DNA from: Cyanobacteria bacterium M_surface_10_m2_119
GTDB taxonomy: Bacteria; Cyanobacteriota; Cyanobacteriia; PCC-6307; Cyanobiaceae
Assembly: GCA_016882525.1 (NCBI GenBank)
Contig: VGPU01000023.1
Coordinates: forward strand, 1-35,413
Direction: 5' to 3'
DNA: 35,413 nt
Positions 7,936-15,842 of this stretch are shown piece by piece. A model generated the notes under the pieces. That model saw nothing but the letters and a program-made list of their open reading frames with translations, made no database searches and was not told the origin of the DNA. Numbering within the stretch: position 1 is the first letter of the stretch; each line of letters opens with the position of its first letter. A program made the position numbers and the translations under genes.

Positions 7936-8085
7936 TCAGCGGCCGGAGGCCTCTGCCCCCGTGTCGCTGCCGGTGTGGTGGCCCTCCAGGTGCTTTTCAC
8001 AGGCCCAGGCGCCGGCAGGCGCGACGGCAGCCAGGCACGCCACCACCGCCAGGAGCGACACCAGGGGGGCGAACAGACGGGTCAC
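7936..8085 (-). CDS. Small putative secreted protein
   Basis: A GTG at 8085 opens a 49-codon frame. It starts with a basic residue, then a hydrophobic core (LFAPLVSLLAVVACLAAV) and an AGAWA signal-peptidase-like site. A short mature part with one Cys and three His (ACEKHLEGHHTGS) follows, then an acidic tail. This has the composition of a signal peptide plus a small exported peptide, unlike the arginine- and proline-rich chance frames around it. No homologue is recognised and the ribosome binding site is weak. It lies between the ATPase gene and the coiled-coil gene on the same strand. It was taken from within a longer open frame whose upstream part looks non-coding. Confidence 0.4.
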   Translation of the reverse strand: MTRLFAPLVSLLAVVACLAAVAPAGAWACEKHLEGHHTGSDTGAEASGR

Positions 8086-8195
8086 AGGATCAGGCCAGTT
8101 GGCCGAACCATAGGCACGCCGGCCTTGCCTGCCCGCAGCCGTTCGCATTTCGGCACCGAACCTGGATCTGTCCTCTCGATCGGATCCGCCTTGCC

Positions 8196-8486
8196 TCAAA
8201 CGGCGAGGGGACGGCTGGAGATCTCCACCAGAAAGGCCAGGGCCAGGGGGTCGGCGCCGCCGCGCCGCTGCCAACCCCGCGCCAAGGCCTGCAGCTCCAG
8301 GCGACGGGCCTGCAGACCGGCCAGGTCGGCGCGCAGCCGGGCCAGCAGACCCTGGTGCTGGCAGCGATCGATCGCCGCCCGCAGCTGCTGGCTGCGCTGG
8401 CGCACGGCCTCCACTTCCCGGCAGAGGCTGGCCAACAGGCTGTCGGAGGTGCGCACGGCCTGGGGAGCGCACTGGGAAGCAGCCAT
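8196..8486 (-). CDS. Small coiled-coil hypothetical protein
   Basis: The protein has about 96 residues from ATG 8486 (an ATG at 8501 is also possible). It is nearly all helical: SLLASLCREVEAVRQRSQQL, then LLARLRADLAGLQARRLELQALARGW, with heptad-like Leu spacing that suggests a coiled coil. It ends in ADPLALAFLVEISSRPLAV. No family is recognised. It lies 124 bp downstream of the CO2-uptake operon on the same strand, so read-through transcription is possible, but no functional link is shown. Confidence 0.55.
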   Translation of the reverse strand: MAASQCAPQAVRTSDSLLASLCREVEAVRQRSQQLRAAIDRCQHQGLLARLRADLAGLQARRLELQALARGWQRRGGADPLALAFLVEISSRPLAV

Positions 8487-8565
8487 CCAGGAACCAGCCA
8501 TCGAGACGCACAGGAGGCGCGGACGCGCCAAACAACGGATCCGCAACCTACGCAGACCACCGGGC

Positions 8566-8594
8566 CTTTTGCAAGCGATTCGCAATTGCAAAGG
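8566..8594 (-). other. Hairpin between cupS and the coiled-coil gene
   Basis: On the minus strand CCTTTGCAA and TTGCAAAAGG can pair around an 11-nt loop, with one bulged A. It lies just after cupS. It lacks a U-run, so it may be an mRNA 3'-end stabiliser rather than a terminator. Confidence 0.3.
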
Positions 8595-8610
8595 ATTGAT
8601 TCGGCGGGTG

Positions 8611-9012
8611 TCAGCCCGGCAGGATCACCCGGTTGATCACGTGCACCACGCCGTTGTCGCAGGCCACGTCGGCCGTGACGACCGTGGCGTTTTTCACCTC
8701 GAAGGGATCGGTGCTGCGAATGGGAATCGGCGCCCCCTCCAGGCTGGGCCACTCCGGCTGGGCGCAGAGCGCGGCGCGGCTGTGGGCCCCGGCGATCACG
8801 TGATACTTCAGGATCCGGGCGAGCTGGGGCGGGTTGTCGACCAGGGTCTGCAACGTGCCGGGCGGCAGGGCGGCGAAGGCCTCATCCACCGGCGCCAGCA
8901 CGGTGAACGGGCCAGGCCCCTCCAGGGCCCCACGCAGGCCAGCCGCATCAACAGCCGCCAACAGGGTGTTGAAGCAGCCCACGGCGGCGGCGGTTTCGAG
9001 AATGGTGGCCAT
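8611..9012 (-). CDS. cupS: Fasciclin-domain subunit CupS of the CO2-uptake NDH-1 complex
   Basis: The 133-residue protein is a single fasciclin (FAS1) domain: an N-terminal helix (ATILETAAAVGCFNTLLAAV), the H1 motif PFTVLAPVDEAFAALP, the central LKYHVIAG, and the C-terminal GVVHVINRVILPG. It has no signal peptide, as expected for the cytoplasmic-side subunit CupS of NDH-1MS rather than for exported fasciclins. In beta-cyanobacteria CupS associates with the NdhD3/NdhF3/CupA module that turns CO2 into bicarbonate. The start ATG overlaps the cupA stop in the form TGATG, so translation is probably coupled. The domain call is very safe; the CupS assignment rests on this operon position. Confidence 0.88.
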   Translation of the reverse strand: MATILETAAAVGCFNTLLAAVDAAGLRGALEGPGPFTVLAPVDEAFAALPPGTLQTLVDNPPQLARILKYHVIAGAHSRAALCAQPEWPSLEGAPIPIRSTDPFEVKNATVVTADVACDNGVVHVINRVILPG

Positions 9013-10316
9013 CAGCGGTAGTCCTGGCTCTGGATGTCGGGCAGGCGGGCTTCGGGGCGCAGGAAGCGATCCATCTGGGCCTCGAAGAACTGACGGTTGG
9101 CCAGCAGGTGCTTCGGATCGGTGTCGTCGAGCGGGTAGAGGAGGGCACAGCGCAGCGCCTGGATCACCGCCGAAGTGACGTTGTACATCGAGCGCTGGAA
9201 GGTGATGCCCAGCTGCACCAGCTGGTCCTCCTCGCCGCGCCGGTGCTCCCTGTAGAGCTCCTGCAGGTAGGGGGGGAGGAAGTGGAGCATGTCCTGCATC
9301 AGCAGGGTGGGGGGGATCCCGGCCGATCCCACCGGAAACACATCGGCGTAGAGGATGCCGTAATGGAAATCGGCCTGATCGGCCGGCACCTGGCCGGCCT
9401 GGGCGTTGTAGCTCTTGGTGCCGCGGAAGGGTGAGGTGCGGTAAAACACCGCCTCCACGTAGGGCAGGGCCGCTTCATAGAGCCAGGTGAAGCCCTCACT
9501 CATGGGAATGATCTCGAAGCACTCCCCGCGGATGAACACGTGGTGGTAGATCGGCCGGCCCGCCACGGCGAAGATGCCGTTCACCAGAAAGTCCATCGCC
9601 TGGGGCACCGAGGTGAGCTGGCCCTCGTCGTAGAGGTCGCTCATCTCAAAGAACACCGGCGCCATCACCTCCCAGAACAGGCCGAGATTGGCGGTGGTGC
9701 TGAGCTGGCGCACCTGCTCCAGGAACATCTCCGGGAACAGGGCATAGAGCCCCAGCATCAGGGGATTCCCGCGGAAATAGGCCTTGATGGCGCGGTCGGC
9801 GTTGGCCCTGTAGGCCTCGCTCTCCAGGTAGTCGTTGAAGCGGCCGCCCATGCCCTGGTGCCAGAGCATGGCCCGCATGCAGGCCTCGGCAAACTCCATG
9901 TTCACCCGGTCGTGCCAGAGGTGATGGAGCAGCTTGGGCATGCGGCGGGTTTCGCCGCGCTCCATGAAGGCCAGCAGCTCGGGATGGGCCTTCTCACCGC
10001 CTCGCCAGATGCGCAGCTGGGATTGGTCGCCCGCATAGCTGTTTGGGCGATCCAGATACTCCTGGGAGATGAAGTATTTGAAGGCGGGCAGCGGATTGAG
10101 AAACACCTGCTCGGCGATGTAGAGCAGGTCGCGCCAATAGAAATCCATCGGCACGGCGTAGGCCTTGTAGATGCCGATGATCTGCTGGAGGTTCTCCGGC
10201 GTGTCCGGCAGCATCGAACCGCCGGCCTCCAGCCGGTGGATCACCTCGGCATAGGGGTGGGTGGAAGGCGGAATCAGGGGCGTCCTGATGCCCGCTGGAG
10301 GGGTGGTGGTGGTCAT
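9012..10316 (-). CDS. cupA: CO2 hydration protein CupA/ChpY
   Basis: The 434-residue protein is of the usual length for the cyanobacterial CO2 hydration family. Recognisable stretches include PENLQQIIGIYKAYAVPMDF, WRDLLYIAEQVFLNPLPAFKYF, and MPKLLHHLWHDRVNMEFAEACMRAMLWHQGM, whose closely spaced His residues are candidates for metal binding. It also has PIYHHVFIRGE in the middle. CupA couples hydration of CO2 to bicarbonate with NDH-1 electron flow on the thylakoid membrane. CupA (ChpY) rather than CupB (ChpX) is chosen because the gene sits with ndhF3/ndhD3-type genes and cupS. ATG 10316 overlaps the ndhD3 stop by 4 nt. Confidence 0.9.
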   Translation of the reverse strand: MTTTTPPAGIRTPLIPPSTHPYAEVIHRLEAGGSMLPDTPENLQQIIGIYKAYAVPMDFYWRDLLYIAEQVFLNPLPAFKYFISQEYLDRPNSYAGDQSQLRIWRGGEKAHPELLAFMERGETRRMPKLLHHLWHDRVNMEFAEACMRAMLWHQGMGGRFNDYLESEAYRANADRAIKAYFRGNPLMLGLYALFPEMFLEQVRQLSTTANLGLFWEVMAPVFFEMSDLYDEGQLTSVPQAMDFLVNGIFAVAGRPIYHHVFIRGECFEIIPMSEGFTWLYEAALPYVEAVFYRTSPFRGTKSYNAQAGQVPADQADFHYGILYADVFPVGSAGIPPTLLMQDMLHFLPPYLQELYREHRRGEEDQLVQLGITFQRSMYNVTSAVIQALRCALLYPLDDTDPKHLLANRQFFEAQMDRFLRPEARLPDIQSQDYR

Positions 10317-11833
10317 GCGGGCAAGGACAACGACGGCGACGTAGGAGCCAGGGCCAGGTGATGCACCACCGGATCGCTGTGGCGCAGGGCGATGGCAGCA
10401 GTACTGGCCTCACTCCAGGCGGTGAGGCCGACGGGCCAGATACCGGCGAGCACCACCAGCGTGGTGAGCACGACGGCCGGCAGCCGTTCGCTCAGTCGGG
10501 TGCTCTGCCAGTCGGCGCGGTTGTTGTCGAGCCGGCCGAAGGCCACGCGGTTGAACAGGCGCACGGCATACACGGCGGTGAAGCCCGAGGCCACCAGGCA
10601 GATCAGGGTGGCGCGCGGGAACACTGTCCAGCTGCCCTCGAACACCAGCAGTTCGGCCGGGAACCCTGCCAGGCCAGGGATGCCGGCGGCCGCCATCAGA
10701 GCCAGCAGCATCAGGCCCATGGTGAAGGGCAGACCTCGGATCGGATTGAGCAGCCCGGAGAGCTCGGCGATCGCCGTGGTGCCTGTCTTGCGCTGAATCA
10801 GCCCCACGCAGTCAAACAACAGGGCCACGATCAGACCGTGAGCCAGCACCTGGGCCACGGCCCCCTGCAGGCTCATCGGTGTGGCGGCAGCCAGGGCCAA
10901 CACCAGCAGGCCCATGTGGCCCAGGGAGCTGTAGGCCATCAGACGGCGGATGTCGGTGGCGACCACAGCGTTCAGGGCGCCGTAGACCGCACTGACGGCA
11001 CCGGCGGCAGCGATCCAGGGGGAGAACGCACTCCAGGCATCGGGCAGCAGACCCACCCCGAAGCGCAGCAGACCGTAGGCCCCCAGCTTCGACACCACAC
11101 CACCCAGCAGCATCACCACCGGTGCGGGCGCCTCCGCGTAGCTGATCGGCTGCCAGCCATGCACCGGCACGATCGGCAGCTTGATGCCGAAACCGAGCAG
11201 CAGCAGCCCCAGCACCAACATCTGCGCTGAGGGAGGCAGCGGTGTGGCCGCCAGGGCCTCGAAACTGAAGCTCACGGCGCTGTCGGCACCGGAGGCGCCC
11301 TGGCCGAACCAGCCGAAGGCCAGCACGCCACCCAGCAGGCTCAGGCCCGATACAGCCCCGAACAGCAGAAAGCGCACTGCGGCGCCGGCGCGGCGCTCAC
11401 CGCCCCAGATCGCCACCAGCAGGGTGGTGGGGATCAGCACCAGCTCGAAGGCCAGCACGAACAGCAGGGCATTGCGGGCCAGGAAGGCCCCCACCACACC
11501 GAGATTGGTGGCCAGCATCAGGGCGAAATAGAGCCTCGGGCGGCTCTGATCGGCTGGAGAGGCCAGCACCGCCATGGCGGTGATCAGGCCGGCGAGCAGC
11601 ACCATCGGCAGCGAGAGCCCATCGAGGCCCAGATCCAGGCTGAGGCCCAGCCGGGGCAGCCAGGTGAGGCTGAGATCGGCGGGCGGCTGACGCCAGGCCA
11701 CCAAGCCCACCACCAGCTGAGTCAGAGCGGTGGCCGCGGCCACGCCCCGCACCAGCAGCGGACGGCTCTGAGGCAACAGTGGCAGCACCAGGCCCGCCAC
11801 CAGGGGGAGCAGCAACAGCAACAGAAGGGTCAT
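10313..11833 (-). CDS. ndhD3: NAD(P)H-quinone oxidoreductase subunit NdhD3
   Basis: The 506-residue membrane protein has about 14 transmembrane segments and the Mrp-antiporter core of NdhD/NuoM. Markers include ATNLGVVGAFLARNALLFVLAFELVLIP with the conserved charged Glu, IKLPIVPVHGWQPISYAEAPAPV, the Lys-bearing VVSKLGAYGLLRF, and DIRRLMAYSSLGHMG. It would pump protons in the specialised NDH-1MS complex used for CO2 uptake. It starts 10 bp after the ndhF3 stop and overlaps cupA by 4 nt. Choosing NdhD3 over respiratory NdhD1/D2 or constitutive NdhD4 rests on the neighbours, not on subtype residues. Confidence 0.88.
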   Translation of the reverse strand: MTLLLLLLLPLVAGLVLPLLPQSRPLLVRGVAAATALTQLVVGLVAWRQPPADLSLTWLPRLGLSLDLGLDGLSLPMVLLAGLITAMAVLASPADQSRPRLYFALMLATNLGVVGAFLARNALLFVLAFELVLIPTTLLVAIWGGERRAGAAVRFLLFGAVSGLSLLGGVLAFGWFGQGASGADSAVSFSFEALAATPLPPSAQMLVLGLLLLGFGIKLPIVPVHGWQPISYAEAPAPVVMLLGGVVSKLGAYGLLRFGVGLLPDAWSAFSPWIAAAGAVSAVYGALNAVVATDIRRLMAYSSLGHMGLLVLALAAATPMSLQGAVAQVLAHGLIVALLFDCVGLIQRKTGTTAIAELSGLLNPIRGLPFTMGLMLLALMAAAGIPGLAGFPAELLVFEGSWTVFPRATLICLVASGFTAVYAVRLFNRVAFGRLDNNRADWQSTRLSERLPAVVLTTLVVLAGIWPVGLTAWSEASTAAIALRHSDPVVHHLALAPTSPSLSLPA

Positions 11834-11843
11834 GGCGGTGTCC

Positions 11844-13751
11844 TCAGGGCAGCACGGTGGACACGGGGCGCGGATCCCCAGCGATCAGCCAGGCCGCCAT
11901 CAGCAGCACCCCCAGCACGAGGGTGAAGGCATAGGCCTGGGAGCGGCCGGAGGTGGTGAGGCTCAGGCGCCGGGCACCGGCCAGAGCGGCGGCACCGGTG
12001 CCGCCGCTGAACCCATCCACCAGGGTGCGATCACTCCAGGCACCGAAGCGGGCGAGGGCCAGCACCAACGCCACCACGGTGCGGTGGTAGAAGCGCTCGG
12101 TCTGCATGTCGTGGGCCAGCCAGTCCTGGAGGCCTGCCAGGGACGCGGGCAACTGGGCCAGGCCGTGGGGGCGCAGGTAGAAGGCGGCTGAGAGACCACC
12201 GCCCACCAGGGTGGAGAGCAACAGGGGCCAGGCCAGCGGCCCCCAACCGGGGAGGGGGGTGAGGGCATAGACGCCGTTGCGGACGAGCAGCTGGGGCAGG
12301 TGCAGCACCAGGCCCATCACCACGGTGGTGGGCAGCACCATCAACCAGAGCACTTCCGGGGAGCGGGCCGTGAAGGGGGTGGGGCGGCCCGCCCAGATCT
12401 GGCCGAAGATGCGGATCAGGCCGGCACTGACCAGGGCGTTGGTGAGCAGCACCACCCCGCCCAGCAGGAGGGGATTGGCACTGGCAGCGGTGAGCGCAAG
12501 CAGCTCGCGCAAGGCGGCAAAGCCGGTGAAGGGGGGCAAGGCCATCAGGCCGGCCGCTCCGGCCAGGAAGGCCATCCCCACCAGCGGACGCTTGCCCCAC
12601 AGGCCCCCGAGCTGGGTGAGGTCCTGGGTGACATTGCTGATCACGATCGTGCCGGTCGACATCAGCAGCAGGGCCATCGGCAGGGGGTACACCAGCAGCA
12701 GGTGCTCCGCCACGGCGAAGCCCCCCAGCCCCACCGCCACGAACAACAGCCCGAGCCAGCTGCTCACCAGAAACGAAAGGGCCCGCTTCACATCCACTTG
12801 GGCCAGGGCGATCAGCGAGGCCACCACGGCCGTGGAGGCACCCACCACCACCAGCACGCTCTGCACCAGGGGACTGAGCTCCAGCAGGGGCTCGAGCCGC
12901 AGCAGCACCCAGGCACCTCCCACCACCACCACCGCATTGCGCAGGATGGTGGAGGGCAGGGGGCTCTCCATCGCCTCATCCAGCCACAGGTGCAGCGGGA
13001 TCTGGGCGCACTTGCCCATCGGGCCAGCGATCAGGGCCAGCAGGATCAGCTGGAAACCCGGCGGCAGAGGCGTGCCGTTGTTGCTGAGGTCGGCGGCCCA
13101 ACCCTGCAGGCCGTGGAAGTTCCAGGTGCCGGCCACCGGCAACAGGGCGATCACGCCGGCCAGCAGGATCAGGTCGCCGATCCGCTTGGTGAGGAAGGCA
13201 TCGCGGGCCCCCTTCACCACAAGGGGCTGGTTGTACCAGGTGCCCACGATCAGGTAAGTGCCCAGGGTGAGCAGCTCCAGGATCACGTAGCTGAAGAACA
13301 CCGAGTCGGTGAGCACCAAGGCGCACAGGCCCGCCTCGAAGAAACTGAGGCAGCCAAAGAACCGCGGCCAGCCCCAGTCCATCTCCAGATAGCCGATGGC
13401 ATACACCTGCACCAGCAGGTGCAGGCCGGTGATCACCGCCATGGCGATCAGGGCGGGCTCGGTCACCAGGCCATCAAAGCCGATGTGCAGACCGGCGGTG
13501 TCCAGCCAGGTCCAGCTGAAGGTGATTGGCCTGTAGAGGGCCTCAGCGCCGGCGCGGGCATTGGTGTGCAGGGCCGTCAGGGCCACCAGGCTGTGGCCGA
13601 AGGCCACGGCCACCATCAGCAGGTTGAGGTAACCGCAGGGGCGCGGGCCCGTGCGGGAAATCACCCCGGGCGACCAGGCCAGGGAGGCCACGGCCGCCAG
13701 CAGCGGATAGAGGGGGATCAGCCAGGCCGCCTGGAGTGCAGTGACGGTCAT
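11844..13751 (-). CDS. ndhF3: NAD(P)H-quinone oxidoreductase subunit NdhF3
   Basis: The 635-residue protein has an NdhF/NuoL N-terminal domain (AWLIPLYPLLAAVASL), the antiporter core LIAGPMGKCAQIPLHLWLDEAMESPLPSTILRNAVVVVGG, VDVKRALSFLVSSWLGLLF, and a long C-terminal membrane region with a final helix (AFTLVLGVLLMAAWLIAG). The sequence 'H.WL.(D/E)AME.P.P' is typical of the family. It is the first gene of the CO2-uptake operon. In other cyanobacteria this operon is induced by low CO2 under a LysR-type repressor; no such gene lies in the window. The start lacks a purine-rich ribosome binding site: the bases before ATG 13751 are C-rich. Confidence 0.9.
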   Translation of the reverse strand: MTVTALQAAWLIPLYPLLAAVASLAWSPGVISRTGPRPCGYLNLLMVAVAFGHSLVALTALHTNARAGAEALYRPITFSWTWLDTAGLHIGFDGLVTEPALIAMAVITGLHLLVQVYAIGYLEMDWGWPRFFGCLSFFEAGLCALVLTDSVFFSYVILELLTLGTYLIVGTWYNQPLVVKGARDAFLTKRIGDLILLAGVIALLPVAGTWNFHGLQGWAADLSNNGTPLPPGFQLILLALIAGPMGKCAQIPLHLWLDEAMESPLPSTILRNAVVVVGGAWVLLRLEPLLELSPLVQSVLVVVGASTAVVASLIALAQVDVKRALSFLVSSWLGLLFVAVGLGGFAVAEHLLLVYPLPMALLLMSTGTIVISNVTQDLTQLGGLWGKRPLVGMAFLAGAAGLMALPPFTGFAALRELLALTAASANPLLLGGVVLLTNALVSAGLIRIFGQIWAGRPTPFTARSPEVLWLMVLPTTVVMGLVLHLPQLLVRNGVYALTPLPGWGPLAWPLLLSTLVGGGLSAAFYLRPHGLAQLPASLAGLQDWLAHDMQTERFYHRTVVALVLALARFGAWSDRTLVDGFSGGTGAAALAGARRLSLTTSGRSQAYAFTLVLGVLLMAAWLIAGDPRPVSTVLP

Positions 13752-13771
13752 GGGGCAGGCAACGGGGGGGG

Positions 13772-13786
13772 CACTGCGAGGCAGTG
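13772..13786 (-). promoter_or_regulatory. Hairpin in the ndhF3 leader
   Basis: CACTGC and GCAGTG pair perfectly around a 3-nt loop, 21 bp upstream of the ndhF3 start. It lies in the likely leader of the CO2-uptake operon. It may affect transcript stability or translation; no known riboswitch is recognised. Confidence 0.3.
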
Positions 13787-13791
13787 GCCCG

Positions 13792-13811
13792 AAAAGCTAG
13801 GGCGACGCCCT
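13792..13811 (-). terminator. Weak possible terminator after the GAF-EAL gene
   Basis: On the minus strand AGGGC and GCCCT form a 5-bp stem with a 3-nt loop, followed three bases later by TTTT. It lies 31 bp past the stop of the GAF-EAL gene and before ndhF3. The short stem makes it weak, so read-through into ndhF3 is possible. Confidence 0.35.
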
Positions 13812-13842
13812 CCGCTTTGGGTTCAGAAGGCCCGGAACCGCC

Positions 13843-15798
13843 TCAAGCTTCGCCCTCACGGCGACGACCGCCGGGAAAGGGCCAGAACCGCAGTCGTGAC
13901 CGTCGCTTGCGGGCTGCCTTGAGCCGGCTGGGATCCACCGGGATGGCCCGGGGGCGGTAGTCCACCTGTTGGAGGCGCTGAATCGCCTCGGGGACCGAGA
14001 GGGGCTTGGCAAATAGAAAGCCCTGGGCCTTGGCCACGCCCTGCTGGATCAACCAGTCGCGTTGGCTGGCCGTTTCCACCCCTTCAGCGGTCACGCCCAG
14101 GCCCAGATCGGTGAGCATCGTGAGCATGGTGCGCAGCAGGGTACGGGGGGATTCGTCGCGGCCATCAATCCTGTCGACGAAAGCCCGATCCACCTTCACC
14201 CCCTGAATAGGCAGGGAGATCAGGCGGGCCAGGGAGGAGTAACCGGTGCCGAAGTCGTCGATGGCGATGGACACCCCGCGGGCCACCAGCTCGTCGAGAA
14301 ACTGGTCAAAAGCTGCGGTGGTGTCCTGGAAACTGTCTTCCAGCAATTCCACCTGCAGGGTCCAGGCTGGAGGCCAGGGATTGTCGTCGATCAGGCTGAG
14401 CAGACGGCTGCGCAGCTCGAGATCCTCCAGCAGGATCCCGGAGAGGTTCACGCTCATCGTCATCTCCCGGCGGGGAATGGGCTGGGCCAGCAGGGGCATC
14501 GCCGCCAGGGTCTTTTCGATGATCAGCAGGTCGAGCTCACCGGTGAGACCACTCTCGGTGGAGAGGGGAATGAAGCTGCCCGGCTGCAGCAGCGTGCCGT
14601 CATGGGGCCAGCGGGCCAGGGCCTCAAAGCCGATCGGATCGCCACTGCGCAGGTCGACGATCGGCTGAAGATGGGGCTCGAGCAATTTGCCGGCCACCGC
14701 CTCACGGAAAGCCGATTCGAGGCGATAACTCTCCCGGGCCGCCCCCCGCGATTCCGCATCAATGAAGCGGGAAGTACTGCCACTGGAGCGGCGGGCCATG
14801 CGCACGGCCATGCTCGTGTCGGCCAGCATCGCCTCGACCGTCTCGTAGTTCTGGCGGTAGGTGGCAATGCCGATGGAGACGCCCATCGACAGGGACTGCA
14901 CGCCATTGCGATAGACCTGGCTGGCAAAGGCGATCACCCGATCCGAGACCCGCTGCACATCGGATTCCTCCACCTCGTAAGGCAGCAGCACCACCAGTTC
15001 GGCATCGGCGAAGCGCGCCACGGAAGCCGCCTTGGGCACGGCTGCCAGCACCCGCCGCGCCGCCTCATCCATGAACTCCTCTGCCACCGTGCCGCCCAGG
15101 GTGGCGTTCACCCGCTCGTAGTCCCGGAAACGGCAACGCATCAGGGTGAAGGGCGAGCCCAGCTCCATGCCGAACATCAGCTCCAGCATCTGCACCATCT
15201 GATCGCGGCTGATCAGGCGCTCCAGGGAAGCCAGTCGTCCCAGGGGGGAGTCCCTCAGGCGCTCATGCTCCAACCCCTGCTGGCTGCGTGAAAGCAACGC
15301 GGCCTCGCGCAGATACTGGAGTTGCTGCACAGTGAGGGAAGCCAGGCGGCGCAGGCTGTCGATCTGCTCCTCGTTGAGCTGGTGGGGCCGACGACTGATG
15401 GCGCACAGGCTGCCCACCACAAAGCCCTTGGCGGTGAGCAGGGGAAATCCTGCATAGAAACGCACCTGAGGATCACCGGTCACCAGGGGGTTGTCGGCGA
15501 AACGGGGATCCAGCAGGGCGTCGTTGATGATCAGTGGATCGCGCTGCAGGATCGTGTGCCCGCAGAACGAGACCCGGCGCGGTGTCTCCTGCTGGCCCAT
15601 GGGAGCCCCGACACAGCTCTTGAACCACTGGCGCTCGGCATCCACCAGGCTGACAATGCCGATCTCGGTGCCAGCCACCCGGCGGGTGAGCTCACTGATG
15701 TCATCGAAATTGGCATCCGCCTCGGTGTCGAGAACGGCATAGCTGTGCAGCTCCTGCAGCCTGGCTGCCTCGTCGTCGGGGATCCGGGGTTCTTCCAT
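13843..15798 (-). CDS. GAF-GGDEF-EAL c-di-GMP phosphodiesterase
   Basis: The 651-residue cytoplasmic protein has three domains. Residues about 20-170 form a GAF domain of the 'FDDISELTRRVAGTEIGIVSLVDAERQWFKS' type. Residues about 190-345 form a degenerate GGDEF domain whose signature is replaced by RFADAELVVLLPYE, so cyclase activity is unlikely. Residues about 360-610 form an EAL domain with FEALARW near 389, DDFGTGYSSLARL, KVDRAFV, EGVET and GFLFAKPL. The metal and base residues expected of an active phosphodiesterase (EAL, DDFG, K, E) are present, so it probably cleaves c-di-GMP to pGpG. The tail is basic (KAARKRRSRLRF). It is 44 bp downstream of the cyclase gene and probably in its operon. 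Confidence 0.9.
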   Translation of the reverse strand: MEEPRIPDDEAARLQELHSYAVLDTEADANFDDISELTRRVAGTEIGIVSLVDAERQWFKSCVGAPMGQQETPRRVSFCGHTILQRDPLIINDALLDPRFADNPLVTGDPQVRFYAGFPLLTAKGFVVGSLCAISRRPHQLNEEQIDSLRRLASLTVQQLQYLREAALLSRSQQGLEHERLRDSPLGRLASLERLISRDQMVQMLELMFGMELGSPFTLMRCRFRDYERVNATLGGTVAEEFMDEAARRVLAAVPKAASVARFADAELVVLLPYEVEESDVQRVSDRVIAFASQVYRNGVQSLSMGVSIGIATYRQNYETVEAMLADTSMAVRMARRSSGSTSRFIDAESRGAARESYRLESAFREAVAGKLLEPHLQPIVDLRSGDPIGFEALARWPHDGTLLQPGSFIPLSTESGLTGELDLLIIEKTLAAMPLLAQPIPRREMTMSVNLSGILLEDLELRSRLLSLIDDNPWPPAWTLQVELLEDSFQDTTAAFDQFLDELVARGVSIAIDDFGTGYSSLARLISLPIQGVKVDRAFVDRIDGRDESPRTLLRTMLTMLTDLGLGVTAEGVETASQRDWLIQQGVAKAQGFLFAKPLSVPEAIQRLQQVDYRPRAIPVDPSRLKAARKRRSRLRFWPFPGGRRREGEA

Positions 15799-15842
15799 CT
15801 CAGACAGACATCACGCAGGCAGGCGTCTCTCAGGCAGCAAGG

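Noticed and set aside
7936-8535. A single 199-codon minus-strand gene covering both the secreted peptide and the coiled-coil gene region
   Set aside because: The upstream two-thirds is Pro/Gly/Arg-rich and lies antisense or out of frame to the better-supported coiled-coil gene; only the end has a signal-peptide pattern.
12300-13922. Plus-strand 540-codon frame opposite ndhF3
   Set aside because: Shadow of a conserved membrane protein; the His/Gln/Gly composition is typical of antisense frames here.
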